A DNA stretch of 64,000 bases. Source: Heterorhizobium halophytocola. Lineage in GTDB: Bacteria > Pseudomonadota > Alphaproteobacteria > Rhizobiales > Rhizobiaceae. This document shows, in pieces, positions 39,222 to 47,858 of the stretch. The notes under the pieces were generated by a model. It made no database searches, was not told the origin of the DNA, and was given only the letters and a program-made list of their open reading frames with translations. Location of the stretch: the NCBI RefSeq assembly GCF_017873095.1, contig NZ_JAGGJU010000009.1:186001-250000 (forward strand), in the 5' to 3' direction. Position 1 is the first letter of the stretch; each line of letters opens with the position of its first letter. Both the position numbers and the translations under genes were made by a program.

Positions 39222-39812
39222 ATGATCTTGACCCGTTCCAGCCACGTCCTGAGCCGTGTTGTTGCAGCAGCGCTCCTTGTCTTTGCAGCCGGTGCGGGTG
39301 CCCTGAGGGCCCAGGATGCCGTCTCGCTGCCGGGCGGCGCGCAATCGCTGAGCGAGACCCACAAGGATTGGACCGTCACCTGCGGCGTGATCAAGGCGGC
39401 GGCTGCGGACGGCAAGCGGAGCCGTACGGAAGACGCCGATGGCGTGCGCGCCTGCGCCTTGACGCAGCGGCAGGTCACCGAGAAGAAGCAAAATGTGCTG
39501 ACGGTCGAGCTTCAGCCGGATGGCGCGGGGATGAAGGGCGCGCTGGTGCTGCCCTTCGGGCTGTCGCTGCCCAAGGGCGTCTCCCTGCAGGTGGACAGGA
39601 AGACGTTCGGTAAGCCGCTCGGATTTTTCACCTGTCTGCCGGCCGGCTGCTTCGTTCCGCTGCGGCTGGATGCGGGCATGGTCGCGATGCTTGGCAAGGG
39701 CCAGGCTCTGCTGGTCCTGGCAGCGGACCGTACCGGCAAGCCGCTGCAGCTGAGCATCTCGCTTGCCGGCTTCGACGCTGCCTTGCAGCGCGTCACGGCG
39801 CTGACAAACTGA
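39222..39812 (+). CDS. Invasion-associated locus B (IalB) family protein
   Basis: This 196-residue exported protein has a signal peptide (about residues 1-31, ending ALRAQD). The IalB domain is recognised by the opening HKDWTVTC, the middle LPFGLSLPKGVSLQVD and the cysteine pair in FFTCLPAGCFVPL. IalB was named in Bartonella for erythrocyte invasion, but free-living alphaproteobacteria have many homologues of unknown function in the periplasm. The ATG at 39222 has GGAGA just upstream and gives the signal peptide; the frame open back to 38796 is not plausible coding. Confidence 0.88.
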   Translation: MILTRSSHVLSRVVAAALLVFAAGAGALRAQDAVSLPGGAQSLSETHKDWTVTCGVIKAAAADGKRSRTEDADGVRACALTQRQVTEKKQNVLTVELQPDGAGMKGALVLPFGLSLPKGVSLQVDRKTFGKPLGFFTCLPAGCFVPLRLDAGMVAMLGKGQALLVLAADRTGKPLQLSISLAGFDAALQRVTALTN

Positions 39813-39922
39813 AGCCTGGTTTGGGAGAAGGCGACCGGGGCATCGATCTCCATCGCCGATGTGCGGCGCTTTCGGTCTTTCGAAGCGCTGGCACTGCCCG
39901 GCCGGCCTCCGGCCGGCCTCCG

Positions 39923-40840
39923 TCAGGCCTTGGTCCTGTGGGCCTCAAGCAGGCATTCGCGGAATATCCCACCGACCTGCGAGAGCGCGCTCACCGGGAA
40001 ATGGGCGACGCAAAGCGCGATGTTGTAGGTCAGCAGATCGGGTCTCAAGGGCCGCATCCGGCCGGCTTCGAGCCATTGCCGGGCATAGTGTTTCGGCAGG
40101 AAGCCGACGAAGCGGCCGCCCAGAATGAGGTGGGCGATGCCCTCCATCGAATAGGCCGTGGCCCCCGGCGTGTTGGCAAACAGCGAGTGATAGCCGGTGG
40201 CGATGGCATAGCCGCGGCGTGCATAGTTGAGTTCGGAGACCCGCTCCAGTGTCAGCCTTTTCTGCTCGACGGCAAACAGCGGATGACGATCGCCGCAATA
40301 AAGGTTCTGTTCCTCGTGAAACAGTTGTTGCAGGTGTACGGCGGCATTCATCGGCTGGTTCGGCACGATGGCGATTTCGATCTGGCGGTTGAGCACCGCA
40401 TTCTCGATCTGGTTGGGCGACACGACGGCCAGCGTCACGTGCACGTCCGGAACCCGCTCGTTGAAGGCCGCGATCGCCTCGTCCAGCCGGCAATGCTCAT
40501 TGCCGACGATCGCATCGACGGCGCCGATCCTGAGTTCGCCGACCAGCCGGCCGCGCATCGCGCCGACTTCGCTGCGGAAGTTTTCGAGCGATGCAAGGCA
40601 TTTGATCGTTTCGGCATAGATACGCTGGCCATGTTCCGTCAGCGCGAAGCCGGAGCGTCCCCTGCGGCAGAGCGTCAGTCCCAGCCGCGTCTCGAGCGCC
40701 GCCATCTGGGCGCTGATCGTCGAACGCGATACGCCCAATTCGTCCTGCGCCTGCGTGAAGCCGCCGCGCTCAACCACCGCGCGAAAGACGCGCAGTTGCC
40801 GCAGGTCGACATCGCTGAGCGGGGGGATGTGGATAGCCAT
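39923..40840 (-). CDS. LysR family transcriptional regulator
   Basis: This 305-residue LysR regulator has the helix-turn-helix at residues 14-72 (AQDELGVSRSTISAQMAALE) and a typical effector domain. It is divergent from the ureohydrolase/ABC operon and shares the 106-base region with two TGGACGTTT direct repeats. Control of the ureohydrolase operon is likely. The inducer is not predictable. Confidence 0.92.
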   Translation of the reverse strand: MAIHIPPLSDVDLRQLRVFRAVVERGGFTQAQDELGVSRSTISAQMAALETRLGLTLCRRGRSGFALTEHGQRIYAETIKCLASLENFRSEVGAMRGRLVGELRIGAVDAIVGNEHCRLDEAIAAFNERVPDVHVTLAVVSPNQIENAVLNRQIEIAIVPNQPMNAAVHLQQLFHEEQNLYCGDRHPLFAVEQKRLTLERVSELNYARRGYAIATGYHSLFANTPGATAYSMEGIAHLILGGRFVGFLPKHYARQWLEAGRMRPLRPDLLTYNIALCVAHFPVSALSQVGGIFRECLLEAHRTKA

Positions 40841-40856
40841 GTTAGGTTGATAGACC

Positions 40857-40895
40857 TGGACGTTTAGATTTGAACTTCAGTATTATTGGACGTTT
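40857..40895 (+). promoter_or_regulatory. Direct repeats TGGACGTTT in the LysR/ureohydrolase intergenic region
   Basis: TGGACGTTT occurs at 40857-40865 and again at 40887-40895, 30 bases apart (about three helical turns on the same face). They lie between the divergent LysR and ureohydrolase genes and may be regulator sites. No guanidine riboswitch was recognised. Confidence 0.35.
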
Positions 40896-40946
40896 CCGGC
40901 TGTGGCAACCTGCCGGCTTCCGATAGGTCCGTACGGAGTGCAGTGC

Positions 40947-41942
40947 ATGGCAGATACCCCATCTTCCTTTTCCGAAAAATTCCAGCCGATCTCCGGCTTC
41001 GACTCCCCCCGCTATGCCGGACCGGCGACCTTCATGCGGCTGCCGCTGATCGATCTGGCCGCTGCCGACATCGGCGAAGTCGATATCGGCATCGTCGGTG
41101 TTCCCTGGGACGGGGGCACGACCAACCGGCCCGGCACCCGCCACGGTCCGCGCCAGCTGCGTGACTATTCGACGATGATCCGCGCCATCCATCCGGCGAC
41201 CAACCTCAATCCGTTCAAGGCGCGCAATGTCGCCGATCTCGGCGATGCGCCGGTCAATCCGGCCGACCTTGCCGACGCACTTCAGCGCATCACCGGTTTC
41301 TATTCCAGGCTGAAGGAGAAGGGCATCACGCCGCTCAGCGCCGGCGGCGATCACCTGATCTCTTATCCGATCCTGAAGGCACTGGCCTGTGACGGTCCGG
41401 TCGGCATGATCCATTTCGACGCCCATACCGATCTCTTCGACAATTATTTCGGCGGTTTCAAATACACCCATGGCACGCCGTTCCGCCGCGCCATCGAGGA
41501 TGGCTATCTCGACCCGAAGCGGGTCGTGCAGATCGGCATCCGCGGCACGATGTATGACGGCGAGGATATCGAGTGGGGCCTGGAACACGGCGTGCGGATC
41601 ATCCGCATGGAAGAGTTCGAGGATCTCGGTGTCGATGCCGTCATGGAAGAGGCGCGCGCCATCGTCGGCGACCAGAAGACCTATGTCACCTTCGACATCG
41701 ACAGTCTCGATCCGTCCTTTGCGCCGGGCACCGGCACGCCTGAGATCGGCGGCTTCACGACCCGCGAGGCGCAGCGCATGGTCCGCAAGCTTGCCGGTCT
41801 CAACCTGATCGGCGCCGACCTCGTCGAGGTCTCGCCGCCATTCGACCCTGCCGGCGGTACGGCTTGGGCCGGGGTGTCGCTGATGTTCGAACTTCTGTGC
41901 GTGCTTGCCACTTCTCCCTCGACCACACGGCCGGGTTTCTGA
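40947..41942 (+). CDS. Ureohydrolase of the agmatinase/guanidinobutyrase family
   Basis: This 331-residue manganese enzyme cleaves a guanidino group to urea. All metal ligands are visible: H136 (GGDHLISYP), D158, H160 and D162 (HFDAHTDLF), D250 and D252 (DIDSLDPSFAPGTGTPE). The N-terminus YAGPATFMRLP and NRPGTRHGP resemble guanidinobutyrase/guanidinopropionase rather than arginase. The substrate may be agmatine, 4-guanidinobutyrate, 3-guanidinopropionate or guanidine itself; sequence alone does not decide. The start has GGAG 8 bases upstream. An ABC importer of the NitT/TauT type follows directly. Confidence 0.88.
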   Translation: MADTPSSFSEKFQPISGFDSPRYAGPATFMRLPLIDLAAADIGEVDIGIVGVPWDGGTTNRPGTRHGPRQLRDYSTMIRAIHPATNLNPFKARNVADLGDAPVNPADLADALQRITGFYSRLKEKGITPLSAGGDHLISYPILKALACDGPVGMIHFDAHTDLFDNYFGGFKYTHGTPFRRAIEDGYLDPKRVVQIGIRGTMYDGEDIEWGLEHGVRIIRMEEFEDLGVDAVMEEARAIVGDQKTYVTFDIDSLDPSFAPGTGTPEIGGFTTREAQRMVRKLAGLNLIGADLVEVSPPFDPAGGTAWAGVSLMFELLCVLATSPSTTRPGF

Positions 41943-41992
41943 TTGACTGCCTTTCTGCCACCAATCCTTCCAACACTGATCTGGAGATCACG

Positions 41993-42976
41993 ATGATGAA
42001 GCAGACCGTACGTAAACTTCGCGCCTCGGCGCTCGCGACGCTGGCTGTTCTCGGCCTGTCCTATCCGGCGATGGCGGCCGACAAGCTGTCGATCGGCCTG
42101 TCGACCTGGGTCGGCTACGGCCCACTCTACATGGCCCAGGAGGAAGGCTTCTTCAAGGACGAGGGGCTCGATGTCGACCTGGTCAAGATGGAGGACGTGA
42201 AGACCCGCATGCCGGCGCTGGCTGCCGGTCGTCTCGACGCTGCCGTCACCACCATCGACACCGTTCTCGGCTTCAGCTCCAAGGACCATCCGCTGACCTA
42301 TCTCTTCGCCATCGACGACAGCCGCGGTGGCGACGGCATCGTTGCCAATGACGACATCACGTCGGTCGAAGGCCTGAAGGGCAAGAAGGTTGCCTATACC
42401 GAAGGCTCCGTCTCGCAGTTCTTCCTGAGTGTTCTCCTGAAGAATGCCGGCATGACGCTGAAGGATATCGACAGCCTCAACATGACGGCGGGCGACGCCG
42501 GTGCCGCCTTCGTCTCCGGCAATGTCGACGCGGCCGTGACCTGGGAGCCCTGGCTCAGCCGCGGCAAGGCCAAGAAGGGCGGCCATGTGCTGATCGACAG
42601 CACCAAGACGCCAGGCCTGATCACCGACATCCTGGTCACCACAAAGGACAATCTCGACAAGCGCAAGGCCGATTTCGAAGGTCTCTACCGCGCCTGGGTC
42701 AAGGCCGTCGAGTTCCAGAAGTCGAACCCGGAAGAGGCCGACAAGATCATGGCCAAGGGCGTCGGCGGCTGGCTGGAAGATCCGGCAGTGTTTGCCGAAA
42801 CCCGTGCAGGCATCGCCTTCTATGACGGCGAGACGAACAAGACCTTCATGGATCCGGCCAACACCGACGGTATCGTCAAGACCATCACCAACGCCAAGTC
42901 GCTGGGTGAGGAAGCCGGCTTGTTCAAGATCGACACCGATCCCGCGTCGATGATCGCAACCGGCATCGTCAAGTAA
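41993..42976 (+). CDS. NitT/TauT-type ABC transporter substrate-binding protein
   Basis: This 327-residue periplasmic receptor of the NMT1/SsuA/TauA family has a signal peptide ending PAMAADK. It continues with STWVGYGPLYMAQEEGFFKDEGLDV, the usual opening of the family. Relatives bind nitrate, taurine, sulfonates, thiamine precursors or guanidine. The neighbouring ureohydrolase points to a guanidino compound, but this is contextual inference. GGAG lies 7 bases before the ATG at 41993. Confidence 0.92.
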   Translation: MMKQTVRKLRASALATLAVLGLSYPAMAADKLSIGLSTWVGYGPLYMAQEEGFFKDEGLDVDLVKMEDVKTRMPALAAGRLDAAVTTIDTVLGFSSKDHPLTYLFAIDDSRGGDGIVANDDITSVEGLKGKKVAYTEGSVSQFFLSVLLKNAGMTLKDIDSLNMTAGDAGAAFVSGNVDAAVTWEPWLSRGKAKKGGHVLIDSTKTPGLITDILVTTKDNLDKRKADFEGLYRAWVKAVEFQKSNPEEADKIMAKGVGGWLEDPAVFAETRAGIAFYDGETNKTFMDPANTDGIVKTITNAKSLGEEAGLFKIDTDPASMIATGIVK

Positions 42977-42999
42977 GACCCAAGCGGAGCAGACACCTC

Positions 43000-43794
43000 A
43001 TGTGGACCAAATCAATCCTCTCTCCGAAGGTCGAGATACCGCGGTTTGCCGCCCTGGGTCTCAGCTTGGCCTCGGTCCTGATGGCGCTTGGCCTCTGGTG
43101 TCTGCTCAGCTATGGCGGGTTCACCTCGCCGGACTTCCTGGCAACGCCCGGGCAGGTGGTTGTCGCCGGCATCAAGCGGGTGTCCAACCTGTCGCTGTTC
43201 GGCAATATCTATTCCAGCCTGGTCGTCATCCTGTCCGGCTTCATCCTGGCCTCCATCTTTGCCGTGCCGATCGGCATCATGATGGGCAGTTTCCGGGCGG
43301 TGCAGGCATTCTTCGAGCCGATCACCGGCTTCATGCGCTACATTCCGGTCTCGGCGCTCATCCCGCTGCTGATCCTGTGGATCGGCATCGGTATCGAGCA
43401 GAAGATCATGGTGATCTTCCTCGGCACCTTCTTCCAGCAGCTGATCCTGATCTCCGACGTCTCGGCCCGCGTCAGCAAGGACCTGATCGATTGCGCCTAT
43501 ACGCTGGGTGCCAAGCGCAACCAGGTGGTGCTGCGCGTGCTGCTGCCGGCCTGCATGCCGGGGGTGATGGACAATCTGCGCGTCACCATGGGCTGGGCCT
43601 GGACCTATCTGGTGGTGGCCGAACTGGTGGCCGCCGACAGCGGCCTCGGCTACATGATCCTCAACGCCATGCGCGGCCTCTTTACCGATGTCATCCTGCT
43701 TGGCGTGTTCACCATCGGCATTCTCGGCCTGATCACCGATTTCATCTTCAAATGGCTGCGCCAGCGTCTGCTGCCGTGGTCCACCAATATGTGA
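43000..43794 (+). CDS. NitT/TauT-type ABC transporter permease
   Basis: This 264-residue inner-membrane protein with about six helices has the EAA-like loop LIDCAYTLGAKRNQVVLRV of the SsuC/TauC group. It forms a homodimeric channel with the following ATPase. It starts 23 bases after the binding-protein gene, with AGCGGAGC upstream. Confidence 0.93.
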   Translation: MWTKSILSPKVEIPRFAALGLSLASVLMALGLWCLLSYGGFTSPDFLATPGQVVVAGIKRVSNLSLFGNIYSSLVVILSGFILASIFAVPIGIMMGSFRAVQAFFEPITGFMRYIPVSALIPLLILWIGIGIEQKIMVIFLGTFFQQLILISDVSARVSKDLIDCAYTLGAKRNQVVLRVLLPACMPGVMDNLRVTMGWAWTYLVVAELVAADSGLGYMILNAMRGLFTDVILLGVFTIGILGLITDFIFKWLRQRLLPWSTNM

Positions 43795-43805
43795 GTGCCG
43801 CGTCC

Positions 43806-44585
43806 ATGAGCCTGCTTGCCCTCAACGATATCTCGGTGCGCTTCGAACCGAAGGGAAAACCGGCCGTCACCGCTCTCGATGACGTCTCGCTTTCGGTCGC
43901 GCACGACACCTTCTCCGTCATCGTCGGACCGTCCGGCTGCGGAAAATCGACGCTTCTGCGGCTTGTCGCCGGCCTCGAGGAGCCGACCTCCGGCACGCTG
44001 ACACTCGACGGCAAGGCCATCAACGGCCCGTCGTCGGAACGCGGCATGGTGTTCCAGAGCTACACGCTGTTTCCCTGGCTGACGGTGCGCGAGAACGTGA
44101 TGTTCGGACCGAGCCTGAAGAAGCTGGCAAAATCGGAATGCGAGGCAATCGCCGACGAGCTGATCTCGGCCGTGCAGCTGCAGGGGTTCGAGAAGTCCTA
44201 TCCGAGCGAACTGTCCGGCGGCATGCGCCAGCGCGTGGCCCTTGCCCGGGCGCTGGCCAACGACCCGCGCATCCTGCTGATGGACGAGCCCTTCGGTGCG
44301 CTCGACAGCCAGACGCGCGGCGTCATGCAGGAACTGCTGCTGGAGATATGGCAGACCAAGCGCAAGACGGTGCTGTTCATCACCCATGATATCGACGAGG
44401 CGATCCTGCTTGGCGACGAGGTTCACGTGATGAGCGCGCGCCCCGGCCGGATCAAGACCTCACTGCCGATCGAGATCGAGCGTCCGCGCGGCATCGATAC
44501 GCTGACGAGCCAGGCCTTCATGGACTACAAGCGCACCATCCTGTCACTGATGCATGACGAAGCGATCCGCGCCGCGCGCGCGTGA
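43806..44585 (+). CDS. NitT/TauT-type ABC transporter ATP-binding protein
   Basis: This 259-residue ATPase has Walker A GPSGCGKST, Q-loop MVFQSYTLFPWLTV (the PWLTV is typical of TauB/SsuB), signature LSGGMRQRVALARAL, Walker B ILLMDEPFGALD and H-loop ITHDIDEA. The gene starts 11 bases after the permease stop. A strong hairpin follows at 44603. Confidence 0.94.
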   Translation: MSLLALNDISVRFEPKGKPAVTALDDVSLSVAHDTFSVIVGPSGCGKSTLLRLVAGLEEPTSGTLTLDGKAINGPSSERGMVFQSYTLFPWLTVRENVMFGPSLKKLAKSECEAIADELISAVQLQGFEKSYPSELSGGMRQRVALARALANDPRILLMDEPFGALDSQTRGVMQELLLEIWQTKRKTVLFITHDIDEAILLGDEVHVMSARPGRIKTSLPIEIERPRGIDTLTSQAFMDYKRTILSLMHDEAIRAARA

Positions 44586-44602
44586 AGCCACGCGGCCGAA
44601 GC

Positions 44603-44626
44603 GGGCGCCGACGGCTGTCGGCGCCC
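44603..44626 (+). terminator. Hairpin terminator after the ureohydrolase/ABC operon
   Basis: GGGCGCCGAC and GTCGGCGCCC form a perfect 10-base stem with a GGCT tetraloop, 17 bases after the stop codon. It is followed by TTCGTCGCTTTG, a weak T-rich run. Confidence 0.65.
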
Positions 44627-44728
44627 TTCGTCGCTTTGTAAGGCGTCAGCGCTCCGCATGCGTTTTAGCTAATAAATTCAGCGGAATACGAGAGGCAGGC
44701 ATTTGCAGGCCTTGTTGCGACAGGCCTG

Positions 44729-44779
44729 TTGACGGCGCCCTCCGCGTTTTATAATTATGAGCAAAATACTCATGATTAT
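44729..44779 (+). promoter_or_regulatory. Promoter with an overlapping 11-base dyad, upstream of the siderophore ABC operon
   Basis: TTGACG (44729-44734) and a consensus TATAAT (44750-44755; a short 15-base spacer) are followed by ATAATTATGAG (44751-44761) and CTCATGATTAT (44769-44779). These are inverted copies with one mismatch around a 7-base spacer. The dyad overlaps the -10 and start site, ideal for a repressor. Iron control is inferred from the downstream genes. Confidence 0.5.
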
Positions 44780-44836
44780 CGCCGACATTGAGGGCGACCC
44801 AGTCTTCTGGATCAGGAAGGTCGCTAAACGCATACG

Positions 44837-45901
44837 ATGCCGAAAAAGACGATTTTCACTGCTGCCGATGCCGCCAATCCTGGCAAAATTGGCCCCGCGC
44901 TGTCGCGCCGGTCGATGCTGGTCGGCACGGGCCTGGCTTTGGCCGCGCCTGCGCTGCTGGCCGGGCGGGTCAGAGCCGCAGGCGATGTCATGCGGTTTGC
45001 GCATGTCTACGGTGAGACCGTGCTCGATGCGCCGGCCAGTCGCGTCGTCTCGCTCGGCTATACCAGCCAGGATCCGCTGCTGGCGCTCGGGCTCCGGCCG
45101 CTTGCCGTGCGGCAATGGTTCGGCGACCAGCCCTATGGGATCTGGCCATGGGCGCAGCCTCTGCTGGGCGATGCGCAGCCCCGGCTGATTGCAGGCGAAG
45201 TGTCGATGGAGATCGTCGCCTCGCTTTCCCCGGACCTGATCGTCGGCGTCGGTTCGGGCATTACCAGGGCCGAATACGACATCCTCTCGCAGATTGCTCC
45301 GGTGCTGATGCAGCCGCCGGAAAGATCGACCTATGGCATGCGATGGGACGAGCTGACGCTGATGCTCGGACAGGCGGTCGGCAAGCCCAACGAGGCCTCG
45401 GCCCTCGTGGCAAGGACGCGCGGGGCATTTGCCGCTGCGAAAGACCGGCATCCGGACTGGGCCGGCAAGACCGGTGTCTGCGCCTATCATTTCGGCGGCG
45501 ACACCGGCGCCTTTGTCGGCCCCGATACCCGCGCAAGCTTCCTGAGCGAACTCGGCTTCCGCCGGCCCGCCGCGATCGATGCGATGCCTGCACCGAACAG
45601 TTTCTATCTCAATCTGTCGCCGGAGGATCTGAGCCCGCTGGATGCCGACATCCTGGTCTGGGTGTCGGCCTCGAACGATGCCGGCGCCATCGCCGGCATT
45701 CCGTTGCGCAAGACGCTGAAGGCCCATCGCCAGGGGCGGGAGGTCTTCGCCGGCGCCCTTGTCGCCGGTGCCCTGTCCTTCGGCAGCGTGCTTTCGCTGC
45801 CCTATGCGCTCGACAGCCTGGAAGCGGACATGGTCGCCGCCCTCGATGGCCGCCCGGAAACAAGGGTCGCCTCCAGCGAGGCTGCGGGACTGGCGCCGTG
45901 A
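44837..45901 (+). CDS. Iron-siderophore ABC transporter substrate-binding protein
   Basis: This 354-residue FecB/FhuD-like receptor (class III binding protein) has a twin-arginine-type signal (SRRSMLVGTGLALAAPALLAG, with RR near residue 24), suggesting Tat export. The mature protein shows SRVVSLGYTSQDPLLALGLRPLAV and the usual long central helix. It binds a ferric siderophore or related chelate in the periplasm. The ribosome site of the ATG at 44837 is weak. Its stop overlaps the permease start as GTGA. Confidence 0.88.
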   Translation: MPKKTIFTAADAANPGKIGPALSRRSMLVGTGLALAAPALLAGRVRAAGDVMRFAHVYGETVLDAPASRVVSLGYTSQDPLLALGLRPLAVRQWFGDQPYGIWPWAQPLLGDAQPRLIAGEVSMEIVASLSPDLIVGVGSGITRAEYDILSQIAPVLMQPPERSTYGMRWDELTLMLGQAVGKPNEASALVARTRGAFAAAKDRHPDWAGKTGVCAYHFGGDTGAFVGPDTRASFLSELGFRRPAAIDAMPAPNSFYLNLSPEDLSPLDADILVWVSASNDAGAIAGIPLRKTLKAHRQGREVFAGALVAGALSFGSVLSLPYALDSLEADMVAALDGRPETRVASSEAAGLAP

Positions 45902-46884
45902 AGGCCTTTTGCTGTCTCTGCATCCTGCTAGTCATTGCCGCGCTGCTGACGCTCGTGCTTGGCGTTCGCGATGCAGCGGTTGCCGACATCTTCCGGGCGT
46001 TCCTCGCCTTCGATCCGCAGAACCCCGTGCATATCGTCATCCGGTCGATCCGTGTGCCGCGGCTGGTGGCCGGGATCATCGCCGGCGCCAGTCTCGGCAT
46101 GGCCGGAACCGTCATGCAGGCCCTGACCCGCAATCCGCTGGCAGAGCCGGGTCTGCTGGGGGTCAATTCCGGCGCGGCCTTTGCCGTTGTCTTCGGCGCG
46201 CTGCTGTTTGGCCAATCCGATGCAAGCTTCGTGTCGCTGCTTGCCTTTCCCGGTGCCGGCCTTGCCGCCCTTTCCGTCTTCGTACTCGGTGGCGGGCTTC
46301 GGGGCGATGCCGGACCGGTGCGCCTGACGCTGGCCGGCATCGCGCTCAACGCGCTTTTGCTGTCGCTTGTCTCGGCCCTGGTGCTGTGGCGCAGCGACAG
46401 CCTCGACGTCTACCGTTTTTGGGTTGTCGGCTCGCTTGCCGAGGCGGCCGGCCGGCCGCTCGCCGGCATGGCGGCCCTGGCCTGTGCCGGTGCGGCGGTG
46501 GCGATCCTTGCGGCCCCGCGGATCGAGGCGCTCACGCTTGGCGGGGCGCTGGCCCGCGGGCTCGGCACGCAGCCCGGAAGGGTGCAGCTTGCCGCGCTTG
46601 CGGCGGTGACGCTGCTGACGGGATCTGCCGTCTCCGTGGCCGGTCCGGTTGCGTTTGTCGGCCTGATGGTGCCGTCGATCATCCGCCGCTTTCGCGGTCA
46701 TCATCTGCGCGCCGACCTTTTCGCCTCGGGCCTGCTCGGCGCGGTCATCGTGCTTCTGGCCGATACGGCGGGACGACTGGTCCTGGCACCGCAGGAGATC
46801 CGCATCGGGGTGATGACCGGCCTGGTCGGCGCGCCGGTCTTCATCCTGATCGCCAGGCGTTTGCGCCCCGGAGCGACCGCATGA
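45898..46884 (+). CDS. FecCD-family iron ABC transporter permease (first)
   Basis: This 328-residue permease has many hydrophobic helices and the FecCD signatures RVPRLVAGIIAGASLGMAGTVMQ, RNPLAEPGLLGVNSGAA and PVAFVGLMVPSIIRR. The GTG start at 45898 overlaps the receptor stop, and the next permease overlaps it by ATGA. The frame is also open upstream but lies in the receptor gene. It transports the ferric chelate across the inner membrane. Confidence 0.93.
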   Translation: MKAFCCLCILLVIAALLTLVLGVRDAAVADIFRAFLAFDPQNPVHIVIRSIRVPRLVAGIIAGASLGMAGTVMQALTRNPLAEPGLLGVNSGAAFAVVFGALLFGQSDASFVSLLAFPGAGLAALSVFVLGGGLRGDAGPVRLTLAGIALNALLLSLVSALVLWRSDSLDVYRFWVVGSLAEAAGRPLAGMAALACAGAAVAILAAPRIEALTLGGALARGLGTQPGRVQLAALAAVTLLTGSAVSVAGPVAFVGLMVPSIIRRFRGHHLRADLFASGLLGAVIVLLADTAGRLVLAPQEIRIGVMTGLVGAPVFILIARRLRPGATA

Positions 46885-47858
46885 GGGGCATCTTCATCCT
46901 GCTGGCGCTGCTGCTTGGCGCAGCGCTGCTCTCGCTGATGGTCGGGCAGATCATGCTCGGTCCCGCCGATCTCTGGACCGGGTTGCTGACCGGCATGGGG
47001 CCGGCGGCCCTCACCTTGCGGGTCCTGCGGGGGCCGGGGCTGGCAACGGCGATCGGCGCCGGCGCCGTGCTCGGCACATCCGGGGCGATCTTCCAGTTGC
47101 TGCTGCGCAATCCGCTGGCGGCCCCCGACGTGATGGGCTTTACCTCCGGGGCGGGACTTGCCGTTCTCGTCGGAACGGCCCTCGGATTGACCGTCCCCAT
47201 GCCGCTGCTGGCGGCGGCGGGCGGGTTGGCGGCCGCCGGCCTGGTCGCCCTCCTTTCCTATCAGCGCGATGGCCGGCAGGTGACGATGACCTTCGTGCTT
47301 GTCGGCATCGGTGTCGCCTTTTTCACATCGGCTGCGAGCGGCTTCCTGATGACCCGCCTGTCGTCGCAACAGGCGATGGAAGCCCAGCGCTGGCTGACGG
47401 GTTCGCTGTCGGCCCGCGACTGGGGACATGTCGCCCAGGTGTTTTCGATGGGGGCGGTTCTGGCGCTGTTGCTCGCGCCGCAGGTGCGGGGCCTGGCACT
47501 GCTCGAACTGGGAGACGACCTCGCCGCGGGGCTCGGGCTGAGAGTGCGGCGGGCAAGGCGCATGCTCGCCCTGACGGCAGTGCTGTTTGCCGCAGCCGGC
47601 GTCGCGGTTGCGGGGCCCGTGCCCTTCGTCGCCCTGATGGCCGGGCCGCTGGGGGGCCGGCTGATCAATGCCCGCCAGGCCGGCCTGCGGCTAGCAGCCG
47701 CTTCTGTCACAGGGGCAATCCTGACGGTGCTGGCGGACCTGGCCGGGCGAACAATCGTACCGGGGCTGCAGCTGCCGGTCGGCGTGATGACCGGGATTTT
47801 CGGCGCGCCCTACCTGCTCTGGCTGCTGTCGCGTGAAATGGAGACCGGAGACCTTTGA
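46881..47858 (+). CDS. FecCD-family iron ABC transporter permease (second)
   Basis: This 325-residue permease has RVLRGPGLATAIGAGAVLGTSGAIFQ, RNPLAAPDVMGFTSGAG and the GPVPFVALMAGPLGGRL loop. It is paired with the preceding permease as a heterodimer, as in Fep and Fec systems. The ATG overlaps the previous stop, which supports the start. Confidence 0.93.
   Translation: MRGIFILLALLLGAALLSLMVGQIMLGPADLWTGLLTGMGPAALTLRVLRGPGLATAIGAGAVLGTSGAIFQLLLRNPLAAPDVMGFTSGAGLAVLVGTALGLTVPMPLLAAAGGLAAAGLVALLSYQRDGRQVTMTFVLVGIGVAFFTSAASGFLMTRLSSQQAMEAQRWLTGSLSARDWGHVAQVFSMGAVLALLLAPQVRGLALLELGDDLAAGLGLRVRRARRMLALTAVLFAAAGVAVAGPVPFVALMAGPLGGRLINARQAGLRLAAASVTGAILTVLADLAGRTIVPGLQLPVGVMTGIFGAPYLLWLLSREMETGDL

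Noticed and set aside
40841..40946. Guanidine riboswitch upstream of the ureohydrolase
   Set aside because: None of the guanidine-I, -II or -III core sequences could be recognised in this short region; the direct repeats fit protein binding better.
44757..45188. 143-codon frame beginning in the iron-operon promoter region
   Set aside because: It overlaps the receptor gene in another frame, and its start lies within the predicted operator; arginine-rich shadow composition.
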